Assembly (NCBI GenBank): GCA_900618425.1
Contig: UZAN01040036.1
Coordinates: forward strand, 27,204 to 91,203
From: Echinostoma caproni
Taxonomy: Eukaryota > Platyhelminthes > Trematoda > Plagiorchiida > Echinostomatidae
Direction of reading: 5' to 3'
DNA: 64,000 nt
Shown: one piece after another, positions 24,426-36,200 of the stretch
How the letters are laid out: the number at the start of each line of letters is the position of its first letter
Numbering within the stretch: position 1 is the stretch's first letter
The notes under the pieces: generated by a model
Told to the model about the DNA's origin: nothing
The model's input: only the letters and a program-made list of their open reading frames with translations
Databases searched by the model: none
Program-made: the position numbers and the translations under genes

Positions 24426-27070
24426 TCCTGCCGAATTGAGGCAATCGATCAAGGGCGTAACTAATTAATACCTTGTTGATTGAAGCTACAAGATGAATCC
24501 GGCCCAAAGTGTTTGGAGTACCGCTTAACGTCCAGAGACAGTAATCTAAGCGGATGGAGTATCCCGTCTGCCACAGAAGAAGCTACGTTAATCCGCTTTC
24601 ACAAGCCATAATTGTGTGAGGTTACTGGGTGTTTCATGTCCGAATATTCATCGAAACTTGACTAACTCATCTAGTTGCAGTAATTTTTGTTTTTCTGTAT
24701 CAACTCAGAAACCAAAGATGTCATCTATTTTAATGTGTTCATTTTCATATCGTTATTATTTGCGCTCTTATCACCCATTTCTAGACACTTTGTGATAGAC
24801 TAGAGAGAATGAATTACAGAGAAATAATCAAATTGATTAACTTGTCTTCTGTTCGAAATGTAGTACAAAAACTTGTAGATTTGGTTCTTTCGCTCCTCAT
24901 ATGTTTTACTGTAGCACAAGAAGCGCAGATCAGATTCATATATACTTCCGGATGCAATCACGATTCTTTTTGTTAGCAATACACAAAATCCTGTTTGTTT
25001 TATTTGTGTATGACGAGCCTTTTCCTCGCACCACTGCCGCCAATGAATTGATGATTTAACCGCATTGTGTGGACATCATTCAGTGAGATTTCAAAGATTG
25101 AATGGCTGGCTGAAAGGTGGGCAATCCACACAGAAAAGCCCATTGGAATTAAATCAACGCCAATCAACGCTCCTAAAATAAAATGTATGCCAACAACTAA
25201 ACATAAAAACACGAACTTTCTTACGTTCTGACACGGATACTGATGACACAACATGTGCTACTAACTGTAATGCAAAACAAATTGCACCCATAAAATGTGT
25301 ATGTACTTGGTGGGATGTAAATAGGAATAAAAACAAGCATTCCACTGCTAAACACGTTACTGGCTCACCTATATAGGGCGAAAGATCCATTTAGAAAACA
25401 CGGCGAACACAAGAGTGCAGCGTAAGAACTGGCTTCATGAACGAAATGGTACTTATCTCTGGGCATGGACAGTTATTTATGTCTTAAATGGTTTCTGACC
25501 AAGGTCAGGACGGATATTTCATGCAAAATGTTTGATTTATATTGAATTCACGGATTCAATCGATCTGTACTTGTGTTGTTAGAAACATATACCAGTACAA
25601 GAAAACTTGTGTTACCCGGAAGTATGCTATATTATATCCATTATTCAAATCACTTTCTGTTTTCATATTGCCCTAACATATGAAAAACGAAATCGATTAT
25701 TTAATTGGTTTAAACTATCAGGAACTTCCAATTACTTCAACAGGTTATTTTTAATTGCGTGACTTGTAAGTGAATCTTGTTGTAAACGTTTATCTAACAC
25801 GAGATGATGATAACCCTTTTTAATTTTCAGGGTAATATATAAACTGTGCGCACCTTATTTAATGTCCGAAAACCGAACCACAACCCTGTTCTTTTTTCTG
25901 TATACAATTTTTCCGCCAGTTAACTCATTCAAATTTGATGTGTAAAATTAAACTTTGCATTCGAATTTCGTTTAACCGTTTCGTTCTCATTGGATACTTT
26001 TGGCGCAACGGACCAATTAGTAATGTATTACATCTTTCTACGGTAGCGATCATTGAGGTTTCACTCAATATTTATATAAATCATTCCAAACCATGGAACT
26101 TGGAACTGCAGCTTCACGTTCTCAATGGCTTAGCGTACAATACTCCAGAAGCAGAAAGCATTAGGGCTAGTTTATTAATGAAACACACTATTCATTGGTA
26201 TGATCGATTATCAATAAATTGATAAACGACGAATGAGCTCGAATCAACTCAATGGTATTTATGAGCGTTATATGTATCCGGTAATTCCCAACTGGAATTT
26301 CCTATCTCTATCACTACCATCACAATATGAAAAGGTCATTCATTTCCGGATGATACGGGAGGTTTACAAGTTTACAAAACTTTTTTGTCTCTGTTTTTCT
26401 ATCACCAAACCGTTTTGAGCTCGAGAGAAAGTATAATGCGAAACATTTGACATTGAAATTCGTAACGTGCTATAGATCAAATGATAGAGTATACTGAGTG
26501 GTTAACAATTTTCATGATGATAAAAACCATTACAGTAATTAACAGATTATTATTAGATGTCAAATTTTAACGTTTTATTATAGTTATATCAAAAACGAAA
26601 AGCCAATAAAATGCCACATATTTTTGAAACACTCTTGTTTGATAAAACTGTTCTATACAGGAATTTTCATACTAGACTATCTCACAGCTGTCGTCACATA
26701 GATGGAGTGTAATAGACAGTATCGTTTCATCTATGAACGGTCGGGTCTAAAATAAAACCATTTCAGTCCTCATGTGCCGTTGATGTTGGGGTTTATTTTA
26801 TTTCAGTTGCACTATCACGCGTTAAGTTCAGTTTTGTTGTTTTCATACCTGACATATGTTTTCCACTATTTGGTTTGTCTCGTTGTTAAGTTCTGATTTT
26901 AGGAACAATTAGAATCCATCCTCAAAAATACTCCGTATGTTATTTTTTGTAACGAATACTTATCATGATACTATATGTTACTCAGCAGGTTTATAACGTA
27001 TGATTACCTGTTATGGATCTTACCATAATCTCTTTGTAAATCATAATCAAAATAAGGACCTCATTTAATT

Positions 27071-27144
27071 GATGGAGAGGGTCAAGCGGTGAGGTTGACT
27101 AGCTTATCACTTCGTAGGTCTTTTGTTCGAACCCCACTATCGTC
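27071..27144 (+). repeat. tRNA-derived module (Ser/Leu-like), probable SINE head
   Basis: The plus strand reads GGGTCAAGCGGTGAGG (A-box region similar to the GGCCGAGCGGTTAAGG of serine and leucine tRNAs). Forty bases on is the B box GTTCGAACCCC (27125-27135). The acceptor-like ends GATGGAG and TATCGTC can pair with one mismatch. The T stem is broken on its 5' side, so it is not a working tRNA. The 3' body is not matched elsewhere in the window with confidence. Confidence 0.5.
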
Positions 27145-30100
27145 GCCTAGCTTTCTCCATTTAGGCATACCACAGGGAAGCTCTTGCATTGTCAACTTCC
27201 TTCATTCTGAAAGTTACTTATAAAGTTGTATATTCAGTAAAGGGATGTAATCGGGAAAAAAACAAATCAAAGGTTAATTATGTTCAGTTTAACTGCTTGA
27301 AAAAGTACTTAAGAAAACGAAACATTTCAGGTATCGGACTTTTGATCTCATTAATACCAACGGATATGAGACAATGTATAGTCAGGGTCAGTACCATCAA
27401 GTAATTTCATTTTTTATGTCTCTGGTTGGGAAAAAAACCTCAAACAGATATTTCCATTATACCACATACTCAAGAATCTGTCAGCTTACAAACCTGCACC
27501 AATGCGAACAGTTGCAATCACGTACTTACCTATAAATAAACTCAGACTGAGTTCTTCAAATGCACAAGTGATTCCCATAAACACGGCCGCGAGTCGCTGC
27601 ACGAGATCGAATGTGTATGATCTCGAACTTGTGTGAACGTTGAACCCGGTGATTCGTAATGCACAAATAGTTTCAAATTACGCGAATTTGTCATGTTACA
27701 TCACTCAGATTTGTTAAGTGTTAAAGACTTATGCCCAGGATCACCAGTGTATGTTTACCGATTCCAGAAGGGAGCATCAAATGAACTAAGCATGGAGAAA
27801 GTGAAACGATTGGCTGGTAATGGGACCCCAAATTCCCAGAATGGGTTTCGCTCGCAATGAGAATTTCTTCTGCGTGCCCGTGTTCTGATTGGCACACGGA
27901 CAAGAATGCCCACACACACGGACGCATCCGTGCGTGCATGCGCAGAACGCGAGTACCTCTACAGCAAGCCGGATGTTTTGACCAGTTGTATACACGAGAC
28001 CAGATTCGTCATTTGCGTTGCCGACAGTGTCAATTAAACTGTTCCTGACACCAGGCAGTGGCGTATTTTTTTTTAGATTATTCACAAATCTATTACCCCC
28101 GACACTTATTGACAAGTGCACTGACGAAGATGGAACAGATTTCTGCGAAAGCGGACATGGATGGATTCATGCAGATACACAATTTGTTTACACTGTGAAT
28201 CCCATCCAGAAATGATAGAGTTGAGTTAGCTTTCGTTGATCTAACCGGTTGCTTACCCAGTGTCTGTTTGTATGAGAAGATGCACAAGGTCATTGGGTGT
28301 GGTCGTATTTTTGAAAAATCCAGTAAGCAAATTCTGCTTCTCTACGAAGTGGGTCTGGTTTGGATCAATTAGCGTTACTTCTCACCGGTCACGTGTCAAC
28401 CATACATCATGAAATCATGGTTTGTTTGGGCGACGAAGTTAATTGTGAGAATTAATCTTTTTATCAAGTGGTTGCGGATGAACTTAAACGGATAAATTCT
28501 GTAATGCACATTTTTCTTAGCTAGGTTAACGTACTGTATACTGAATAATTAAAAAACCACATTGAGCAACAATCAGACCATAAAGAAGTCTGTTCATCCC
28601 TTTAACGTTGATCATGGCCGGTGAAGACGGAGTCTACCGAGAGACACGAACGGCTTTTCCGTAAAGTTCATCACTTCAAATGCATAGTATAAAAAGAGCG
28701 AAGCACCTTGTTTCTGCTTTCTCTCTTCAGTAAACTGCGGGCTAATACCAACGGACTGGATCCATCAATTCGTATGTAAGTTTGAGCCCTTGCGATGAGT
28801 GCTCACTTGAAAACATGGACAACGCAACATTCAGAAAGTCCGTCATGACGCAAAAGTAACACAGGGGCGTAGACTGTTCAAACCGTTTGTGAGTCGAGTG
28901 CGCGATATCCCAATGGAACGTCATGAATAGAAGCGTTTTTGCTGAGTTAAATTAAGGGTCAAAAAATATTTCATTTCACCGAAAGCAGTCGTAATAAATA
29001 TACCACTATACGTTACTGTGCGATTCCAACTTAGAAACGGCACCAACCAAAAACTGTGGGTAGAATGATTAATTGTTTTTCAACTTGACAGCCAATCAAA
29101 TCATCTGTCAGACTGATTTGTGAAAATATATCTGAGAGGAGATGCTTCGTAGACGCGAGTTGCATTCAAACACAGCACGCAGGTGTGAGAATCCATATTC
29201 GTTTAACCACGTGTTGTAGCCGCTTATTTTCATCTTGCTAATGGAAAGTGTTTGCATGATTCGATTTTGCGGTGCCTGACTGAATGAGAATGTCACGAAT
29301 GGTTATGCATTTGACTTTTAATGGGACCATTAGAATTTTTCTCATTGAAATTTTATGATAGACACTGATTGGCCGTAGTGTTATCGAGCTTCAGATCAAA
29401 TGGGTCTTAGGTGAGCAAGTAATCATATGCGGTAGAAGCACATTGAATCAGTCTTATGGGGACAGTATCTCCACGTGCCGTTTCCACAATAAACGGTGAC
29501 GTTCATTAACTTGCTTGAATTGAGACTTAGATCTCAATCTCTATCGTGCACAGGTCTTTCAAAGTCATCCGACACGCCGTAACTATACGTTGTAAGGCAT
29601 ACACGAATATTCCTGCGAAAGGTAGATACCCCTCTTCCGCAAACAGACATTGCATGAGCAGTGCAACTATAACCAACGAGGTGATTAATAAGTGGCTTTT
29701 ACAACTTTAAAAAAAATTATTTTAGGGTGTTTAGATTGTTAATTTTTTCGCTAGCAGCGAGAACTAATTCAAAAGTAAGCAAATTCGGGTGGTATTCAAA
29801 CTGTGAAATATTATCTATCTAACCAAAGTCAATCCAAGATTCTGTTTTTGAATCGAGCTCTGATTTTCTTGTAACATATTTCCAGACTCTCGTCCGAAAC
29901 AAACTGACCGTTCTCAACGAGTCCCATAACCAATAATGAATAACTGCTCTGGACGCTTAAGACGGGACACGGATCGATCACAAAGGTTCTGATTTTCATC
30001 TATAGTTAGTGCGTACATTTTGCCGCGCAATTATCGACTGAGGTCCGGATTGGTGAATTGTTCAAACCTATTCATCTACACAGTGATTAAATCAGACCAA

Positions 30101-31721
30101 GAGTCACTTATTTAAAGAAACCTGTCTAAGCATTTGTGATTTGGGTTGCAAAACTCTCCTTTTGTTGCGCTGTGCCTTCAGAATCAGTAAGCCAGAGCTT
30201 TGGATTTATCATGAACAGCTTGAGAAGTCAGAGAGGTGTAACACCTGTTAGGACTGCGTGCAGAATCATTTGTGCATTCATTTATTCGATAAGTGAATTA
30301 AGTTCACAAGCACTGCTGGAGCTGGGATAAAATCTGTCCCACACAAGCACACGCTCCGACCTTAACCTCTACACAATCATATTAGGTCCTTCATCTCGGG
30401 TTATTGTGTAACCAATAAGACAATGTTGTGTTTGACTGGTAAATGAATCACAGAAATCTAGCTTGCTTCCCAAATGCCACTCATTCTTTTAGTTATCACT
30501 TAGTCTTTGAACTTTGTGTTAGACAAATACGGTGTTTCCCAATTGGCATTTCTATTCAAGTAACCACAGGATGAATCGGACGGTACTGATTCAGTTAACA
30601 CACAAGAAAAAATGGTGTAACAACAACAAGAAAATTAAAAAGAAAACGAACACGACGATAAAAACGAAATATACCAAGAATTAATGTCACATAAATTATC
30701 GGAAGAGTGAATACGACAAGCTTATACTTTACGATGCATCATTATCGCCAGTGTTTTGCAATCTGGCAACCTGTTGTATAGACCCAAATCAAACATATTG
30801 CTGCATACAGAGAGGTGTTGTTAAGCAGATAGAGATAATTTGTTAGAATCATATTTTCTCAAGTCACCGTGATGTGGGCAACTAGGGATATTCAGTACTA
30901 GCGGAATGTGTTTAATCATTGGGATACTTTATTTTGAACAAAAGTTACATTGACCGATCCTGGATAACCTCCATTTCGTTCCGCCTCGTTCCTCCACAAT
31001 ACGTGCACAAATAGAAGTCCAGTTAAGTCAAATATTACCAGGTGCAGTGATTCACTTCAGTTACACAACGGGCTTGGAAAAAAATTAATCCTCTCAGTTC
31101 AATGACGAGGCTTTCGTTGTGATTTCTCCGTTGTGCTTCTACGAAACCCTCGGGAACAAATGGGACTTCTCTGAATAGTTCCACGTTTCTGCTGGATCTG
31201 GTCAATACGCAGCATACGAGCAATTTATTATGACTGGAACGTTTGCAATGTTATGCGCTTATTTATCCGTCCACGAATGACGCCAGTTGTATATTGATCA
31301 GCAGGATTTCTATCGTTTGATCAACCGAGCTTGGTGTACAGAGTATGAATAATAATAATACAATGTCAGGAGTAGAAATGTTATAAACTCATCCAGTGAG
31401 TGATTCGTAGTCCATTTAAATACTATCACCACCGACTGACTTCCATCATATTTTGTCTCCTGACAGTCCGTTCCTGAAAATGGCATGATCATATTTGCAG
31501 TAAAAGGAAGTAAAATAAAATAAAGATAAAGACTCAACTGTAGTATGCCAAAGAGAATATCTCCATTTCCATGGGCAGCTGCCTTTTCCACACATATAAC
31601 AATAAGTTGGTTTGGATCAAAAAATCAACGAGGGCAACTGCTCCCGGAGAAAATAGCTATCTTGAGGTACTTTGAAAGTGTCAACCGGATAAAATTGATC
31701 GGGGATTTTGATCAGCCTCGA
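27145..31721. other. No gene recognised
   Basis: A somewhat GC-richer patch at 27.75-28.25 kb has overlapping frames on both strands and a small hairpin (CACGGA/TCCGTG, 27917-27932). A TATAAAAAG string lies at 28687. None can be tied to a gene. Confidence 0.45.
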
Positions 31722-31850
31722 TATGAGCCAGTTAGCCCAGCAGTATTACACATTTCATTCACGTGCACGGTCCGGAGGTCATACTCATGATGGGTTTCTT
31801 GGTCAGAATTCAGCACTGATCAGTTCTACTGAAAGTCGAACTCAAACCTG
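31722..31850 (+). mobile_element. Hammerhead SINE, copy 3 (decayed)
   Basis: The head (GAGCCAGTTAGCCCAGCAGT, then TTTCATTCACGTG, GGTCCGGAGGTCA) lines up over about 60 bases with copy 2 (TAGTTGGCACAATGG, TTTCATGCAATG, GGTCCGGAAGTCA). A worn ribozyme follows: CACTGATCAG where CACTGATGAG is expected, then TCGAACTC where CGAAACTC is expected. The G-to-C change inside CTGATGA and the lost A in GAAA should abolish cleavage. Alignment is by eye, and ends are approximate. Confidence 0.5.
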
Positions 31851-31920
31851 GCATAACTGAGAGGATGAAATGAAGATCATATGTATTGCTGACGTATGAA
31901 GAACAGTCCGTCAATATCCT

Positions 31921-31948
31921 GGGGGGGGGGGGGAAGGCAAGCTTGCCT
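31921..31948. repeat. G13 tract followed by a 14-bp palindrome
   Basis: Thirteen G residues (31921-31933) run almost straight into AGGCAAGCTTGCCT (31935-31948), a perfect palindrome centred on a HindIII site. It lies about 70 bp downstream of the third SINE copy. Confidence 0.8.
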
Positions 31949-32457
31949 AAGCTGTTATTTTACTAAAGATATCTGTGATCAATAAATCCGACATAGCTAG
32001 CTTGAACCAATCGAGTTTCAGATAGATTTACTTACCCTATACAAAACCGTGTTTCACGGTGGTTCACAGTGGTTGGCAATTCCTGTTATTCTGTTTGTGG
32101 TAGACTGGATGATTGATATGATTGATTGTATATGATTTCTACTATTCTTTTTATTTAGGTTTTCCATATTTTCATTCTGAATCTATATTTTCTGCACGGC
32201 AGCATCACTGACATTTAGCAGATCTGGATGGTTTTGGGAACGGGTTTGTGCCATTTAACACATACCCCCACTGCTATACATCTTGATCAATCAAACGAAA
32301 AGTGCCGTGATTTACAACATGAAAAAAATATCGTTGGGCTAGTTGAGGGGTGTAACTTTCCACCAAATGTAGCATCCGGAAGCGTTTTAACGGGATTGAT
32401 CTAATTCGGTTAGATGTACATCCAGATCGTCTTGATCACGTGCACCTAAGTCCACAG

Positions 32458-32481
32458 GTGATTCGTTAATGAACGAATCAC
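32458..32481. repeat. 10-bp hairpin
   Basis: GTGATTCGTT and AACGAATCAC are exact reverse complements around the loop AATG. It lies about 80 bp left of the MITE-like element, and no link between them was seen. Confidence 0.7.
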
Positions 32482-32561
32482 TCAGCTTAAGAAACACAGA
32501 AACGGAAATGCCAGAGGATGTTTCCAGAAAAGAAATAAGATATATATATTTACTTTATTTT

Positions 32562-32810
32562 TGGAGAAAAAACACGAAATAGCGAACAAACTCGTTTTGG
32601 ATAACTTCCTCATCTGGCTAAAATAGTTATATAAATAAGTTTTATTTATAAACCACACATAAACAACTAATTATATCTACCAATTCAATCCACACACGCG
32701 AAAATTTATGCAAATGTGATATGCCTTCTACCTATTCATATAACTTTATTAGCCAGATGAAGGAAGTTATCGAAAACGAGCTTGTTCTTTTTTTTCGTGT
32801 TTTTTCTACA
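32562..32810. mobile_element. MITE-like element with ~76-bp terminal inverted repeats
   Basis: The left arm (32562-32637) and right arm (32733-32810) are inverted copies of one another, with few mismatches. Both outer ends carry TGNAGAAAAAACACGAAA. Inside come GAACAANCTCGTTTT, then GATAACTTCCT, ATCTGGCTAA and GTTATAT. About 95 bp of AT-rich DNA lies between the arms, with no open frame. Long terminal inverted repeats, a size of about 250 bp and no coding capacity are the marks of a MITE or fold-back element mobilised by a transposase encoded elsewhere. No clear target-site duplication was seen, so the superfamily is unknown. The whole element would fold into one long hairpin if transcribed. 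Confidence 0.75.
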
Positions 32811-32817
32811 ATGTTAC

Positions 32818-33262
32818 TATGGGAATCTCCAATCAATCATTTTATTTTTACAAATATATATCTTTGCATAGCAATTTAGGCACAGAGGATAACGCAGAAA
32901 ACAGAAGACAGAATGAAACTGATGAGTGCTCACTGCAAATGTGTGGTTAACTAGTATATTGTGGGATATCAAACACCGTGTGTGAATTGCAGCAGGGATT
33001 ACAAGCAAGGCACAGCTAGGATAAAGAACAGGTTCTTTTGTTTGCACAAAACAGGTTTCTACTGCTAGATTGATTTTGCTTCGACACTTGAGCATTTCTC
33101 CATCGTCATAAGTGAGGTTTGGTGAAGATATCTTTTCTCAAAGAGGTCTTGCATCACCGGCGTCATCATCAGTCGTTTGAAGAGTTCTGTATTTTGTTTT
33201 TTCGGTATTAATAGATGCGCTAGTAGAAAGCACATAAAACATTCTCTCCACATGATACTCAT
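32818..33262 (-). pseudogene. Two overlapping coding-like frames beside the MITE-like element
   Basis: Frame 1 (33262-33065) ends FKRLMMTPVMQDLFEKRYLH and MEKCSSVEAKSI. Frame 2 (33095-32817) opens with LKCRSKINLAVETCFVQTKE and continues PVLYPSCALLVIPAAIHTRC. The 30-base overlap, together with the apparent continuation of one reading into the other, suggests a single frameshifted coding remnant. It stops 7 bp from the end of the terminal inverted repeat. No family was recognised; transposon-derived sequence is likely but not shown. Confidence 0.2.
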
Positions 33263-36200
33263 CTTGTAAAAAGATCAATATAATGAATTAGAAAGAACAT
33301 CGGAGTAATTGCGCATCAGCAGCTAACTTGAAGTCCATTTCCGACTTCATTCTTTAACGTCTTAGTCTAGCTGACGGGTTGTGTCACTGAACTGACTAAG
33401 TTTCACAATGCATCCGTCATTCCGCATTTGATGCCATTTTTAACAATTTAAAAGTAAATAGCCTAAAGCCAGACATCCGGTGATTCAGTTAACAATTTTG
33501 TATTTCCTTTTAAACAAGTTATAAAGAATTATTCAATGGTGCTCTATTACATTTTGCTTTGATGACATTAATAATTTCCTTCACTGTAAGTAAACAGATG
33601 GGCAAATCACAGAGGAACAATCTAAATTTGTTGATAAGAATAAGGAACCGTCTTCTCTGATCACAAGTGAAAGGCTCAATTCTTACAGACTCTGAGTCAC
33701 CATAGTCTCTTAACTATCTATTGCAACCCAAATTGCATAATTGAGTCTTCTTTTCCATCGTTTGGAAAATCAACGAAACGTTGGAGATCGACATGAGTGA
33801 TACACGAAGCATTCACTAAGAATTAAAACAGCCGTAAAGTGCCACTCAGGAGAAGCGTTCCTTCTGTTGAAGAGCTCGGTGAAATGAACCCATAATGGGG
33901 GTGAAAGTGGGTGGGGGTGGGAGGGTAAACACGCACAGGTTCGTGAATCACCTGTGAGTTTTAGATAGTAAAATAGAATTGACGAGATAAAAGGTACGCT
34001 ATGTGCATACACCTGTGGATAAATAAACTTTCAGCTGGTTTTCATCAGTAGGACAATTTTGATGCGGAGCCGTACTGATTGCTCGGTGTTCACGAATAGG
34101 CATTGTAAGCCTGCCAGTCAAGCAAAATACCCAGTCTATGAAAACAAATACCTGCTGTGAGTTGTGTATGAAACGGGTTCTTATAAACCGTGTTTGTTTG
34201 GTCCTATTTGTGTTATTTTTCAGAAACAAACAACTCTCTTCTCACCAGTGACTCGTTTAAATCCGCGCGGCCTTTTTGAACGTAAAAGATAAACAAAACA
34301 GTGAATACCCCTCTGTGAAGCACAAATACGGAAGATTGACTTTTAGCAGAAGCATTCTGTAATCAGGTTTGTTTTGTTTCCCAACCATCCAACCTATTTT
34401 CAGTTTAAAAGCAGATTGCATCGAAACAATAATTTAAAATCATGTACTGACCTGGCAACAAGAACAAAACACTTGTGATTGTCCAACTCGCGACGGTTAC
34501 CGGAGCTGCGGAAATGAATGGAAAAACATATGTGAAAAACTGTTCTTATAGAAATTAAAGTTTTGATCAACACAGACCGTACGTAGAATTGCTAAAAGAT
34601 TGTAATTGCGTTGTATTCTGAAACGTTTATGGTAATTTATCCAAACTGAGAGCTAAAAGGAGCCACTTTGTCCGATATATCCATTTCATTTGCATTTATC
34701 ACTAATTGATTCAAAGCGTGTGGAGAAATATAGTCAGAAAAATGGAGAAAAAATTGATCCTTAGGCGTATCGACTGTTCAGGATATGAGATAGGATAGCC
34801 TGCTAACAGTACAACCACAGATTCAATCTACCGGGATAGCTAATGGTGTCAGAACTGTATTGGGTAATAGTTTGGTGAACAACCGGTTAGCCATATGTCT
34901 GCAAGCGGCAAATTTAATTTTTTCTGATGACCTTTGTAAAATCATCTTTTACGTCTTTTTCCTTGCAACTGCAGGTGAACTGGTACAAGACACACCAGTA
35001 ACATGATCAGGCAAGACAAACCAAGTGCTTTTCGAAGTTTATCTCGATTGTATTTCGAATCAGCTGAAACGGGTCTATTCGTTGTGCGAGTGTTAAAGCT
35101 GATATCCAATTCCTGCGTTTTTATTGAGCGAAATGAATGGTCATATCTGAAGGATAAGACTACAATTGTTTACGTTCTGTCCCTGGTCGGTACCGGATTG
35201 GATTTAACTAATGCTATTTTCGGGTTTAGTTTGTCTAATAAAGTTTACCTGGTCGGCCGTGCTCGGTTTCTGCCCTCTTCAAGACAGCTCTGAGTGATCC
35301 CCATTCGTAATCGACTGCGGAGCGCCAAGGATGATCGTATGTACCGTCCCATTTGAGTTGCATTGTCATGAGGTTTGAGTTTGGGGTTTCAGTCAGACAG
35401 CTGATCATCAAAGTATCTGGAAAATCTGGGCTTTCGATATATTTAACTACTCGGGACTTCAGAATATCATAAACTAATCTGTATCGATTTATAGAACCGT
35501 CGATTGGGAAAACCAACCTATAAAATGAACTAACTTGGCAATTCAGACTTTCATTATTTAAACAAGTTTTGGGGCTACCATCCTTTGCAGAGTGGTTACT
35601 CGTCGTGAAGAACAATCCAGCCTCAGTTTAGCAAGAACAAGCTGACCCGTTGTAATTACCGCATGCCATCAACTTATAACGATCGCATTCCATTGTCCCG
35701 GTCCGGATACAAACTCACATGTGTTATGCACTTGAACTTGACAATATCTTTTATTTTTTTGGGGGCTGCTATAACTGTAAAAGATTTTGTAATAGCTCAC
35801 TTATAAGACACTACTCAGACCACTCTGTTTCATTTGTTGGATTGCAATACTCGTGTACCCGTGGAGAGTTGATATTGAAATTACTCTGTAAACATTCTAT
35901 TTCTGGATTTGTTTTCAGTCTTTGTTCCGATACCGAATGATGCATTGAGTCCCGACATCAATCAGCTTATCCAACTGGCTAAGGATAATTACGTACAGAG
36001 ATTTTTGCTTAACATTGTTTGTTGACATTCAGGGTCGAAAAATTCGTAAACTGACTTCGTTATCTACCCTTTGTTGGCTATATTAAAAGGCATTAGGAAA
36101 ATGTTAGTGTATTGAGGAACATACAGCAAGACTGAATACATCATCGATCATTCACGAATATCCTGTTAACTTTGCATAACTATCGTGATAAACCAGTTCA

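Larger units (their letters stand above)
21995..27070. other. Mostly unannotated; one weak exon candidate and one tRNA-like module
   Basis: Overlapping frames at 22049-22378 (plus) and 22174-22440 (minus) are mutual shadows and neither is recognised. A 95-codon frame at 25935-26222 (plus) also lacks motif or splice evidence. Confidence 0.45.

Noticed and set aside
28687..28695. TATAAAAAG as a TATA box (others at about 6053, 43199 and 44260)
   Set aside because: Such strings are expected often in AT-rich DNA, and no gene lies downstream.
32337..32400. GGGCTAGTTG followed by CATCCGGAAGC, similar to the ribozyme SINE head
   Set aside because: Similarity is short and no ribozyme part follows; spacing differs from the three accepted copies.
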